Shown: positions 1 through 12,300 of the stretch, piece by piece | Layout of the letters: each line of letters opens with the position of its first letter | Position numbering within the stretch: the stretch's first letter is position 1 | NCBI GenBank assembly: GCA_900617975.1 | Contig: UZAE01013768.1 | Coordinates: 1 to 19,354 of the forward strand | Length of the DNA: 19,354 nucleotides | Direction of reading: 5' to 3' | Origin: Rodentolepis nana | Lineage: Eukaryota > Platyhelminthes > Cestoda > Cyclophyllidea > Hymenolepididae | The notes under the pieces: generated by a model | What the model was told of the DNA's origin: nothing | Database searches by the model: none | Seen by the model: only the letters and a program-made list of their open reading frames with translations | Translations under genes and position numbers: made by a program

Positions 1-74
1 AATAGACTTTTTTGCCGTATGAATATACGTTGCCTAGGATTCACCACGTGGAGGTAAGTCTATCGCACACCCAT
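1..74 (-). mobile_element. SINE-like repeat R1, 5' head only, cut by window edge
   Basis: This is the head end of the recurring roughly 320-bp element, antisense to the gene, as shown by TTTTTTGCCGTATGAATATA, CCACGTGGAGGTAAGTC and CGCACACCC. The body and tail lie before the window. It sits in the intron upstream of exon a. Confidence 0.8.
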
Positions 75-1993
75 ATAATCATCATTGGCTTGTCTTTTCC
101 TCCTGTGTAGGTGATGCGTTCAGAAACCTCCCGGGTGAGAAATTTGAATTCTACCATCCCTGTTCATTCCAATCACTGGATATTTACCCCTTTGGTCTAG
201 AACTCGTAACGCCTGATTTCATAGACGATCACGCTAAGCTAGTAGATGTCAATTTTTCCTTAGAAATTGTTGCTTTCAGAAATTGGGGGGAGGGGGAAGT
301 TATTTGCTGAAGAAGTAAATTTTTTTCTTTGTTCTCTGTCATCTATTCCCATAGTCCTCTATTATTCATTTACTCTTGTTTGTCATTCTACCACCGCTGC
401 TGTCTATTCAAATTTTCTGACTGAATTTTCCCCCTCTAGTACTTACTTCTTCCCCTTTCCACACACCCATCTTCTTTTCTCCTTTTTTTCCAATCCATCT
501 ACTCGCCTTCTCACTCTAGAAAGGATTTTATTTCCCTGTAGCGACCAGGAGATCATTAGCTCTATTAAGGGGGGGGGGGATATTTCAGCCTAATTTTGTC
601 TGTCTCATAAATTGACTCTTCTATCGTTGCAATATCTTCCACGTCTTATGGCAATTAAATTACTTTTATTAACATCTTTAACGTTTTTACGGTCTACTTT
701 TGTGGTTGATGAATTTGTATCAATGGTGATGAGGTAATATTCAGACTTGAGAATTAGTTGTAAACTTATGTAGCAGCATTATGCATGATCGTGTGGCCTT
801 TATCTGGTACCGATTTCATTGCTATTTTACGTTCCATGCATTGAATGTTTCCTAAGCGGCTCTCTTTCATCAATACTATGTAACTTTTACTGTTACTCAA
901 AGAATAGTGCTATTTATGCGTTTCAGCGCTGTGGTAATTATCATAATCACACTTCTCTCTTGGCTTTAAAATATCGCTTTGGTGCGTTCAAATGTTGTAA
1001 CTCAAAGAATTTGGCTATTCAATAGCTATCTTTAAGTGTAAGGTGCGATACCATAATGTGAAAGCAAGAGTTTGCAAATGAAAAATGTGCTTGTCCATTC
1101 AACATTTTTAACTCTTCACCATCCCTAGGGGATCGTATGGTCCTCTTTCAAAAGAACCTCCATTGTGGTACTGGACTCGTAACAGAAGGCGCGACATTGC
1201 CGTTTGAAGCATGTTCAATGGGTTTTTATAGCCTTCGTCTGATACACCACTAAAAGTCATCACGTCGACGGCATTGCCCTGCTGTGAGACACGAGTGAGT
1301 GCGGTTGGGTGCATTTTTCCAAACAAATTAATTTGCACATTAAAGGGATAAACCTCGATTGTCTTCCACCCTAATAATACACGCGTCCAGCTACCAATTC
1401 CATTTCCACTGGAAACTTCGACGTTGCGATTGGAACGTAACGTTTGGGGCCATTTACTGTCATGGTTAATTGATTTTGTGACTAACGTACGCAGCTGGTA
1501 TTTATTTATGATAGTCGGCAGTGTGATATAGTGTATGCAACATGTTCCAGCGATCTTCTGATTTGTGCTTTATAGGAGTTTAATTGAGTTGAAACCAGGA
1601 ACTGCGTAATCTTCGGCCTTTTCAAGTCCAGTTTGTTTCTCGCTTTTGAACTGTCCGTTTTGATTTTGCTGATTTCACTTGACCTTCCTTTTGAGACGGA
1701 AGGGTGACTTTTTCTCAACTTCATGCGTTTTAAGCTGGAATGACCTTGCATCATCTCTTTTTGAATTGGATTTTGAATTTCCTTTTTTATTTATCGTCTA
1801 ATCAAGATATTGCGATTTTCGACCACTTTTGAAGAACTCCCTGTTGGTAGCTTCTTTCCTCCCCTCTGGATTTTGTATAATTTTTTTGCCTTTGAATACC
1901 TTCCTCCACGTTTTTTTGGAAAGAGTTTGGTGTAAGGTTTTATTTTTACGGGTATTTTATCCATCTTATTTGCCATTGTCTTGCCCCCTTCAG
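75..1993 (+). other. Intron upstream of exon a (3' part)
   Basis: This is intron sequence because exon a begins inside a codon. It holds the R1 head at its start, MITE copy A, and an open stretch from about 110 to 309. It also contains several minus-strand Lys/Arg-rich open stretches (1506-2036), which show no family resemblance and look like chance. No exon for the preceding ATNIAET motif is visible, so that exon lies before the window. Confidence 0.7.
1108..1351 (-). mobile_element. TTAA-flanked MITE (piggyBac-like ends), copy A
   Basis: Bounded by TTAA at 1108-1111 and a decayed ATAA at 1348-1351. The terminal sequence on the minus strand reads ATCCCTTTAATGTGC. Internally it shares the GTGCACCCAACCGCACTC-like and TTTTGAAAGAGGACCATACG segments with the copies at 2175, 5491 and 10889. 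It is the longer form (about 244 bp). No transposase is encoded. The element is antisense to the gene. Confidence 0.78.
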
Positions 1994-2137
1994 CATTACC
2001 ATCGAAGATATCGTGTATGTGGTGGATAGTGGACAAATCAAGATTACCACCTATGATCCTAGCAACAATACCTCGACGCTGGCGCCTGTTCTTGTGAGTA
2101 AAGCCAATGCAACTCAGCGGAGAGGTCGTGCTGGTCG
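1994..2137 (+). CDS. DHX36: DHX36-like exon a: motif V end and motif VI
   Basis: Acceptor is ccccttcag at 1991-1993; donor is gtaagc from 2138. The exon starts with the third base of a Ser codon, so the upstream exon (expected to end in the ATNIAET part of motif V) is outside the window. It encodes ITIEDIVYVVDSGQIK, then a linker and VSKANATQRRGRAG, with the last Arg split CG|A across the intron. QRxGRAGR is motif VI, which contacts ATP with its arginines. DxG in VVDSG and SKANA are typical of the DHX36/DHX9/DHX57 branch. The key arginines are intact, so nothing here suggests a pseudogene. Confidence 0.92.
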
Positions 2138-5100
2138 GTAAGCTGCGAATCTCATAGAATTTTCATTTTAAGCCTTAACCCTTTAATGCCCAAACTATTG
2201 TCTGAAAAGGTGCACCCAACCGCACTCTCATGCGTGCGGCCTCATAGCAGGCTGATGCCGCCGGCGTGATGAGTTTTGGTGGTGTTTCAGACGAAGGCGG
2301 CTATAGACACGTATTAAAGATGGTTATTTTGAAAGAGGACCATACAGTCCCCTAAGGGCGTTAAAGGGGGTTAAGCGGATTTGAAGGACAATAAAGACGA
2401 AGCATTGGCATCTCTTGAAAGTGTCGTCTGCTTGCTCATAAACTGTCTCACTTTTCGAAAAAGAATAATCTCGATTTGCTTATAGAATATCACTCGAATG
2501 AATATGCCTATTAATTCGTACCTGCGGGGTAGGAAATCATTTTATCATTATTTATCAATCCGCTAGCTTTGTACCACTCGTGTTTAAACGTTCTTCTTCC
2601 CACACCTCACTGGGCGAATCCTTGTAAATCCATTTCTTCACTCCTAACTTAATGTTAGATTCACTTTAACTTCAGGAGATATTTTAGTGGCTACTCGAAA
2701 GTACCTCTCTTGTGACATCTTAATGCATAAATGCATTAGCTACATCTCCGATTTTGTCATGTCATTTCCTCATACTATCACCGCAGTGGTGGAAAGGCAT
2801 CCACTTTCCTTTAATTATTCATTAGAACATAAAAAACACGAGGGGTATATCTGATCTAAGTTTCATATCCAGAAATTGAGCGGTAGAAGATAGCTTCTAT
2901 CTAGTTCTTCTTGGTGACTCATAGTGACTACTTCAATCTCCGATCTAGTCGAACAATAGTGGTCTTGACTTTTGCAGATATATTGAATCTTCCAATCTTA
3001 AGTGAAGTCCTCGCTGCATGTGACCTGGCATAGGTCAGAGTTTGGGCTAAATGACCTTCGTCAGATAATCGTATTTAGTGAGGATTTTTCTTTACCTGTT
3101 TGATATTTTCCTGCCGATATTACAAGCCTTTATTATAATGCAAATGATCTGGTGTGTATATTGGAATAAAATTTGATTTAGTCGTCGTGGTTAATCTCAA
3201 CTTTCTATCTTATACCGCAGAGTTCGGGAAGGAAAGTGCTTCCATCTCTTCTCCAATTTCTCTTACACGGAAGTCATGCTGGATTTTCTTCCTCCGGAAA
3301 TCACTCGAACTCGTCTTGAAGATGTCATCCTGCGAATCAAGGTAATGTTTGTGCGTTATCAAGTACTTTTCCGCCGTTATATTTTCTCAAAGTGTGATAG
3401 AACAGAAACTAAGCTAGTTCCAATTCTTCGCTAGATGCATAAATATTAAGTTTAACCATTATTTTACTGCATATGCATATATTCCTCCATCTGCCTATTC
3501 TAGCGTTTCATATGATCATAGAAGGTTGTCACGATCACTAGTTCTTTCAAAGCTTTTCTTTCATTTCCATTTTGGTCGAAGTAATTTGTCACAAGGTCAG
3601 CTGAATGCATAATTCTGTTGTACCTTCTTTCTTCTCCATTATTTATTTATAACAATTGGCAGGAGTTTTGATAGTTATCATTAGCCCTTTAGTTGACTTC
3701 AGGCTTCACAGAGGGGAGTAGGAACATCAAAGGGTCAAACAAGTCGAGACTGGGGATAGTAGAGGGTTTCAAAGATGTAAAAAAGACAGATAAAAAGGTG
3801 GAGGGAAAAGGTGATGTGAGTATTGTGGAAGTGGTCGAATATGACATAGTTGAGTCGTGGTAGTTTGAAGTCAGAAGTTAACTGTCGGTTTATAAACTTT
3901 TTTGCCGTATGAGTGTACGCTGCCCAAGGTGCACCACTTGGAGGTAAGTCTATTGCGCGCCTTTCTTCAGTATACTTTCCCATTTTTGTATCACTGTTTT
4001 GCAACAAATTACGCAATCGAATTTAGCAGAATAGCGGTTGTTAGTGAGGTAATAATAGTTTATAGGGCTTCGAGTTGTAAAAAGGAATTTTTATGGATGA
4101 CACATTAAGTTTGATGTTGTTTAGGTTTTAATGGACTTGAGAAATGATGACTTTCTCAGGTCGTAATCTTAATAATGTGTCCCGTGTTTATGCCTGTTGG
4201 AGAATACCATTCGCGCATTAGAGGCATTTGGTATACGCTGATAGTAATTATCAGCCAACCTGTCAGATGATAGTTTTCGAAGATTTTTATCCTCTTGCAT
4301 ATCTGTATTTTAACTTCCATTCTGAAATTACGACTTCAGCCCACTTATACAGCTTTTAAGTATTTTGCAATAAACTTGTTTATGCAGCGTCTTTAACATA
4401 CTAAATCAGCTGGGGCAGAATCATTCGCATTCATTTTCCCATTAAACGTCTCTTACTTTTTTATGGGAAAATAATACCCCTCCTATTACGAAAACTATTG
4501 ATTCCTGGTAATTTGCTTATTAATTGGGGTGGGTGGGTGATTATTTGTCGTCTCTATGACCAAGTGGAAGGGTTGGTCGAATTTTGTATTTACCATTTGA
4601 AAGGCAAGTCAGGACCCACTCATGATGCAAGTTCTTACCACTTGAAGTCATTTAATTAGCTTCCATAAGATGAGTATTTCGGTTGATATAATAGGCATAA
4701 TGAAGATTACCACGATTCAATCTAGTGTGCGTTGACCCGGCTTTTTACCCACTCCTAAATCCAGGCCCTCAAGTTGGGACCCGTGACCACTTTTCTCTCG
4801 GGTTGCTTGGACCCACCCGACCTTGAGACTATTCTTCGAACCCTCCGTTTCCTTCGAGACATCCAGGCGCTCAAACCCCTTCCACCACCTGCCCAACTTA
4901 ACACTAGCCTCTCATCCTCCTCTTCAATTCCAGTCAACCAACTTTCTCGCATGTCTAAGCGTCAGCGGGACCGCGTCATGACCAGCGCCATTGAAGCTGG
5001 AAAAGCGGCAGTTGCAACAGACTCTGTTAGCACTGTAGAGGAGGACAATGATGTCTTAACACCCCTTGGACATCACTTGGCAAACCTCCCACTTGACCCG

Positions 5101-6319
5101 CAGTGCGCCAAACTCCTCATTTTGGGTGCGTTATTTTGCTGTCTCCAACCGGCGCTTGTCGTTGCGGCGTGTTTGTCTTTCAAAGACCCCTTTGAAATCC
5201 CCCTGGGACAGGAAGCTACCGCAGATGCGAAACGAAGGGAGTTTGCCGAGGATTCTCAGAGTGATCATTGGGCATTCTTTACAGCGTTACGGGTGAGTTT
5301 ATCGATTATTTTTTTCCTTTTACTTCCCACTTTCCACCGAAATTGCTTGTTAATTATTATCGCCTTTCAAAGATGTTGCCGATCCAGAAGACTGTGTGTC
5401 CCGAAAAGGTTCACCCATCGAATTTCCATTGTACTGTGAACTTTCCCTTGTTATTATTACTCGTGTAAGAATGCAGAGGTTTATAAAATATCAGCCCCTC
5501 AACGCCCGAATTATTTTATTTTAGAAAAATGTGCCTAACGGCACTCACGCGTGTCTCTCAGCAGAGGGATGCCTCCAAAGTTGAGTTTTGGTGGTGTCAG
5601 GCGAAGTCTATGGACGTGTTTCAAAAGGCAATACCGCCTTCTGGCAGCACTCTAGTAGCAATGGAGCTTATTTTGAAATAGGACCGTAGGGTACTGCAGG
5701 GCGTCAAAAGGTTAAAAACATCACCAGCATTTTGGATGCTACTCAATTTATATTAACTCCATATTCCGTCTTAAGGAAATGCTATTGGATTTGCACAAAT
5801 AAATATTGTATCAATAATCCGATTGGTTTTGTTCACTTGTATAATTGGCATGCTCGTCTCTTTAACCATGCCTGCAATATTCATTCCATTTGATCCGTTT
5901 GAATGAAGTTCGTCACGGTGTTGCATTACGCCCCATATTTGTCTCCTCAACTAGTATTAATTATTTCATTAAATGAGGGGGGGGGGTATAGATATGCTGG
6001 TGGATTTGGAGTATCGACTTCTAGTCTACCTAAATATCGTTTTGCCCACAACGAAAAATTGTCCACTTTTATTTTTAAAACGAAGCATTTAAGTAGTAGA
6101 TACCTATTCCAATTTATTTTCATAATTTTCCAAATACGTGATCAGTGCTATTTTTAACTGTACGTAGCCTAAAAAAGGAGTCCACCTATTGCTTGCCCTC
6201 CTACTTTTAGGGTTCTTTTCGTCAATTTGTTTTGGGTTTCTTCGTATTCCTGAATGCACAATTATTTTGGAACTTTAAAATCTGGGCATAATTGAAACTT
6301 TTAATATTAAGAGGAGAGG

Positions 6320-6351
<32 letters not shown>

Positions 6352-9300
6352 GNGGGGGGGGCGGAGGAGATGGGATGGGATGGGATTTCATGATATGTTC
6401 TCTATGAGAAGGGCTATCATGTGATGTTTGAATGTGTTGCTATTACTTTGGATTAAGCTCTGCATTCACTTAATGCACAACCACTTAATGATCTTCCCTT
6501 TCGTGGTTCACTTTTCCTACCCACGGTTTGTCATTCCTCCAACAAAAAGTATCCTTCAACAGTCTCGGGTGTGAATATTTTGATGAATCAATCTTTCTCA
6601 ACTGTCCAGGTATGTCCTGGTTGGTCATTGGTCTATTTTATTTGCTATTTAGCCCTATAGCTAAAATGAAAATTATAATTTTTACTGCATAAGCCCGAAT
6701 AATAGGCACGAGAATTGGTAGTGACTGGGGGAAGAAGGTAGGTCAAATTAAAAATGACAGAAACTGTATGATGTGCGTTTCACGTATCAAATTAGACCGC
6801 TTACCTGCCCACCCACACTCTATTAGAAATGTTATTATTATTATTATTATTATAGCAAATGGCTGGCGTCTTGATGGTTATCATTAGCTCTTTAGTTGAC
6901 TTCAAGCTTCACAGAGGGGAGGAGGAACATCAAATTGAAAAAAGTCGAGAGGGGGGGGGCAGAAGAGTGTTTCAAAGAGACAGACACAAAGATAGAATAA
7001 AGGTGAGGCGAGTACTATGGAAGTAGTCGAATATGACATATCGTGAGATGATGGTAGTTTGAAGTGAGAAGTCAACTGCCGTTTAATAGAATTTTTTGCC
7101 GTGTGTGTATACGTTGCCCAGGATGCACCACGTGGAGGTAAGTCTATCGCACACCCCCTATTAGAAATGTCACTTGTTCCTTGCGTTAAACTTCACTTAA
7201 ATTTATGTACGCAGGTATCTGCAGTTTTCTATCGAGAAACGTTTGTTTCCTATTTTAGGAATTCAGACAACTTGGACATAATGACCGATGGAGCTTTTGT
7301 CGAGAAAATTTCCTCAATTACAACACTATGCAGGTGAAGTGCTTTATATTTATATATATATATATGTACACATATTGTAAATAAGTTATATTTACTCTCA
7401 ATTAGTCCCTTTCACCTATATTGACTAAAAGATGGATAGCCATCACTCTAATCACCGTCCAGATTGGTGGTGCCAGAAGGAAGGTGAGAACGGACGATCT
7501 TTAGAATGGTTTCCCTTGCAATACTCCTATTAAGACTTCTGTTTTAGCGTATGGAGAATTACACCTTTTATAGATGTCAGACGAAGTAAGACAATCATAT
7601 TAATTACTTTGGTTTAAAAGGTGGCCATAAGCGACCAGACCGGAGATGTTGGTAGTCACTAAGTTGCCACTAAGAACTAGACAGAAGCTATCTTCTATCG
7701 CTTGATTTCTGAATTTGAAACTTAGATCAGATATACCCTTTGTGTAAAAAGCCACGTAAAGACTTCATTATTAAAATATTCAGGTAGTGGAAAAGTTGAA
7801 GATAATGGGGGGGGGGGGGGGGGGCAGAAACAGTTCAAGTATCGACAGAAATGGTTCCAGGAAGTGTCATTTGCAAAAATCCCAACACACTTATGTGTGC
7901 TGAGGTAGGAGTTTAATGAGTGGGGGCACATACGCCCCAATCAAGGCACATCAGATTAATAGTGTCAATTAATCGAGATATTGATTAACTTTAGCGAATA
8001 TTTCTCATTGTCTTGTAAAGATTAAAAGACTAAAAAAGTGGGTTTCGTGACAGAATTCCATCTTTCCAATCAAAATTAGCAGCCTCTATTGGGTTGGGGG
8101 TACACACATTTACTAGCCCATAATGTTGGCAGAAGGGGGTGTGAGATAGACTTACCTCCACGTGGTGCACCCTGGGCAACGTATATTCATACGGCAAAAA
8201 AGTCTATTAACTGACAGTTGACTTTTGACTTCAAACTACCATCACCCCACTGTTTGTCATAGTCGACTACTTCCACAGTACTCACCTAACCTTTTTCTAC
8301 CTTCGTTTTTGAAGCACTCTTCTGTTCCCCCCCCCCCTCTCGACTTTTTTCCCACTTTAATGTTCCTTCCCCTCTGTGAAGACTGAAGTCAACTAGAGGG
8401 CTAATGATAACCATCAAAACGCATGCCATTTGATATTTTATTTATTTATTTCAAATGGCAGGCGTTATGATAGGTATCATTAGCCCTTTAGTTGACTTCG
8501 GGCTTCATAGAAAGGAAGATGAACATCAAAGTGACAAAGAGTCGAGAGGGGGACAGAACAATGATTCACAGATGTAAAAGAGATAGACAGACAGACACAA
8601 AGGCAGAGAAAAGGTAAGGTAAGATGAGTACTGTGGAATTATTCGAATATGAAATGCAGTGGGGTCATGGTAGTTTGAAGTTAGAAGTCAACTGCCGATA
8701 AATAGACTTTTTTGCCGTATGAATATACGTTGCCCAGGGTGCATCACGTGGAGGTAAGTCTATCACACACCCCCCCCCATTTGATATAAATAAATATTTG
8801 TTGGCAGAAGTGTTTTCATTCTCTCTTAGGTAAGGAAACTAAAATTATTGTTAGGAATGCGTTCCAAATAGCAAATATATATTGCCCCACAGTTAAATCT
8901 ATCCTTTTAACATTCACCTTTATTTTCGCTTATCTTGTTTCCCCTCTACTAACAGGATCTACTTCGACTGATGCAGGACTTTGTGGGATTGTTGTATGAA
9001 CGCCGATACATCAAGTCGGAGGATATGGACGATCCACAATCGAATTTATATTCCCATGATGTTCGCATATTTCGTGCTATTATTGCTGGAGCCTTCTACC
9101 CGAACTTTGTCATGGCTTCGGCCAAGAAATCAAAGTGAGTTTATCCATATTTATTTAAGTTCTTGAAGCAGTTGGAACCTCTGCATAGGGATAGGTTGAT
9201 AGGGAAATTGTTTTAGATTGTCATTTGCTGCTCACACTTTCCTGCCTAGAGTCATTGGCAGGAATTTTGACTAATTCATTTCTCCTTTGTGACTAGTCGG

Positions 9301-12300
9301 CTATGTTTAAATCATGTTTATAAAATTAGGAAACACCGTGTCTTCATTATTAACCATTTAATCATGCTTTCCGTATCTTTATACCAGACTGCACCATATT
9401 CGTTGCCATCTCTCCCATTGTATTGCTTATTAATAGCCTTCTGTTCTCTTAATACAAGTTGTCACGTCATATTCTCTGTTTCTTGTCCATATGCTATCTG
9501 GGGAGGAGTGGGGGAGGGGGGTTAATAAGGAAATAGAGTCTTAAGATTTGCTCCTAGCACACCAATTTTTCAACGTTATTTATGAACAATAAATTCCATC
9601 TGACTGTTCAGGGTAAAAAGTTTCCACCGCAGAACAGGCAGAGAACACACAAGGGCTTGAATGTTCGCAAGGCTACAAAAATTATTCTATATGACAAGTC
9701 CTCCACCCTCCTTCCCCCCCCCCCCCCCCCACCCCACCCTGCATCAAGAATAACCTCCCAAATATTTGAGCAGTAAATTGTTCATTTGTACTACATCCTA
9801 CTTGCTCATTTGACCTCGTCCCATTCGATTATCATCTCTTCAGATGTCCGAAGTGTGCTCTAAGAAGATATCGATTTCCAAATACCACTGAAGTCGGAGC
9901 CACTTAAATGGGGAGTATCTTAATTCAAAAACATTTCGGTTTATTTTCAAAAAATGGGATAGAAAAACTGCAGGGTCACACTGAGAAGGAGTGGTAAACG
10001 ATGGTAAAAATGGTACTACATGCATAATCTTGTCTTCAAATTGCACGAGTTCCTAACAATTTCTAGGCTTTATTTTCTTCAAGATAACATGAGCATGACT
10101 GGTTTTTTATTCATTTGCTGGTAATTGCCAACCCGGTAAGAGGGATATGGGAATGGTTAATATTCCCCATTGAAATCGGAAGAATTGTCCACCACCCGTT
10201 ACTTGAGTTGTGTCGAGACGTATGTGCAACATTCTTCCCTTATTCATTAATGGACGCTGATGGATTTGAATTGCGTCGAGTAGGGGTGTGTGTGTGTGTG
10301 TCAAGAGCATGCTGGATTGTTAAGGAACCGCTTAATCAAACTTTAAGAATGCCTGACTGGTGATGTTAAATGACGCATCAAAAGCTATTCATAAGTGGCT
10401 TAGACATCAACGTTACGTACATGTCCTTTGTAGTTTTAATGAAGTGAGTTGGCTTTGCTTGATTTCATTATATATCCCTTGGAAAGAAACTTTCCACTAT
10501 CATATGGCCTAAATTTCTCAATCAATTATGCCTCCATAGACTTCTGTTAACCTTCGGGATTTACTTAAGCACCTTTAGTTTTAATTTGACATTTTCTTCA
10601 TGTTGAAAATCACCCCCGCCCCCCCCCCCCCCCCCCCCCCCTACTGACACACTGTTATTGACCTTATTTTGATGCCAATTTTGTTCCTCCTCGTTTAAGA
10701 CTCTGTTATAAGAGGGCTTCTTTTCTCAATCGATTACTTTACCTAGCTTATAATGTTATATTCATTTTGCCCCTTTAAATCCTCTCAATTCTTGGCCCTA
10801 GCACCTGGTCTAACCTCCGATATGTCGATCTTATTTGCCAAACAACGACTGATGACTGACCCTGTCACATTCTTTGCCTGTCGATCATTTCACCTGGTTT
10901 CTAATGCGTGAATTATTTTTTTTGAAACAAAATGCACCCAATTGCACTCTCGTGCATCTCACAGCAGACTCATGCCACCGACGTGATGAGTTTTGGTGGG
11001 ATCAAGTGAAGGCTATAGATGTATTAGACGTGTGCCAAATGGTAGTTCCACGCCTTCTGTTACTGGTCTAGTACCAATGGAGCTTATTTTGAAAGAGGAC
11101 TGTTCGGTCCTACGTGGGTTAAAGGATTAACCTCCGATAAAATCTGACAGAGGATTTATTTTCCAATGCCAATACTGGGGAATGCTAAATAACGCATTAC
11201 TTTGATGAACTGGGGGTGTGCAATAGACTTACCTCCACGTGGTGCACCCTGGGTAACGTATTCTCATACGGCAAAAAGTCTATTAACTGGCAGTTGACTT
11301 CTGACTCCAAACTACCATCACCCCACTGTATGTCAAATTCGACTACTTCAACCGTATTCACCTCACCTTTTTCTACCTTTGTGTCGGTCTGTCTCTTTTG
11401 CATCTTTGAAACACTCTTCTGCCCCCCCCCCATCTCGACCTTTTTCACTTTGATGTTTCTTCCCATCTGTGAAGCCTGAAGTCAACTAGAGAGCTAATGA
11501 TAACTATCAAAACGCCTGCCATTTGATCTAAACTTTGATGAACTGCGAGTTAGTAAGACTGTGTCTCAAAGCCCAGAAAATCACCTGTTTTACCCCTGTT
11601 TCCTTTTTTTCAATTTACTTCTATTGAGCTCAAATGCATTTGAAAAGTCATTAAAAAAATACTAACTGGTACTATGATACAGGGCACTGCAGTGTAACCC
11701 TATGTTTGTTCCTAAGGTTGCTCTACCTTTTCACAAACCTCTTCTTCCTTATTGCCAGAGACAATTCGATTGCACCTGCTTTGATGTGGCTTGTATTTTA
11801 TGTGCGCCATTATTTTATTAAATTTATTTTTTCCTCTCATCTGTTTTTTAGGTCGGGAGGTGTGTTCTATCGCAGCTCTGCAGCGGCTGAAAAGATTGCC
11901 CTCCACCCCAAATCGGTGAATAATGGAATCAAACCAGACACCAACATTTGGTTTGCCTTCTTCGAGAAAATAAAACTTCAACATAATGCTGTGAGCTAAA
12001 TCCCCACCACGTTAACCACTTTAACCATTTTCATTTCGCGTCCATTTGGTGAATCAAGGTTCTCCGAACCCTGGACAAGGGTTATTAATGAGAAGGTCAC
12101 GTTTCTTAAGCGTGTCTCTATTTGGTTTGTTGCCTACCTGTGCCATCAATGCTAATGAATTCATACTCATTTCTCTCATTTGCATTAATGCCCATGCTCG
12201 AGACGAACTTCTGCGATGATACTAGCAATGTTAGTTTTAGGTTTTTGTGAAGTGCTTCTTCTTTGGTGTCTTGACGCCCCTCCAAAAAGACCCCAATAAA

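Larger units (their letters stand above)
2138..3220 (+). other. Intron between exons a and b
   Basis: GT-AG, 1083 bases, phase 2. Contains MITE copy B and repeat R3 copy 1. The remainder is AT-rich sequence in which I see nothing recognisable. Confidence 0.85.
5293..7258 (+). other. Intron between exons c and d
   Basis: GT-AG, 1966 bases, phase 0. Contains MITE copy C, a short G run near 5980, the 30-G tract with the N, and an antisense R1 copy near its end. I searched it for a small exon carrying the family's Gly-Trp pair and found no in-frame candidate. Confidence 0.8.
7334..8955 (+). other. Intron between exons d and e
   Basis: GT-AG, 1622 bases, phase 0. Contains the (TA)n run, repeat R3 copy 2, an 18-G tract and the nested inverted R1 pair. 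Confidence 0.85.
9135..11851 (+). other. Intron between exons e and f
   Basis: GT-AG, 2717 bases, phase 2. Contains two long C runs, (GT)n, MITE copy D and a sense R1 copy. Region 10115-10363 is open on both strands but resembles no protein I know. Stretches 9140-9700 and 9740-10280 hold nothing else I can name. Confidence 0.85.

Noticed and set aside
1506..2036. Two adjacent minus-strand Lys/Arg-rich open frames
   Set aside because: They overlap exon a on the other strand and MITE-free intron, have biased low-information composition from T-rich DNA, and resemble no family.
6559..6608. Possible extra exon ending in a good GTATGT donor
   Set aside because: The in-frame 60-base version (YPSTVSGVNILMNQ...) has a poor acceptor and no similarity to the helicase at that position; other acceptors give a stop.
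8140..8436. Pol III A and B boxes in R1
   Set aside because: TACCTCCACGTGG and ATATTCGACTAC only partly fit box A and box B, and T5-T6 runs downstream would terminate Pol III transcription.
9250..9275. Short resemblance to the R1 tail end (ATTGGCAGGAATTTTGAC)
   Set aside because: Fewer than 20 matching bases with no continuation into the R1 body; may be chance.
10107..10363. Overlapping open frames on both strands (about 70-80 codons)
   Set aside because: Open on both strands at once, no recognisable motif, no splice sites fitting the host gene, and one frame reads through the (GT)n run.
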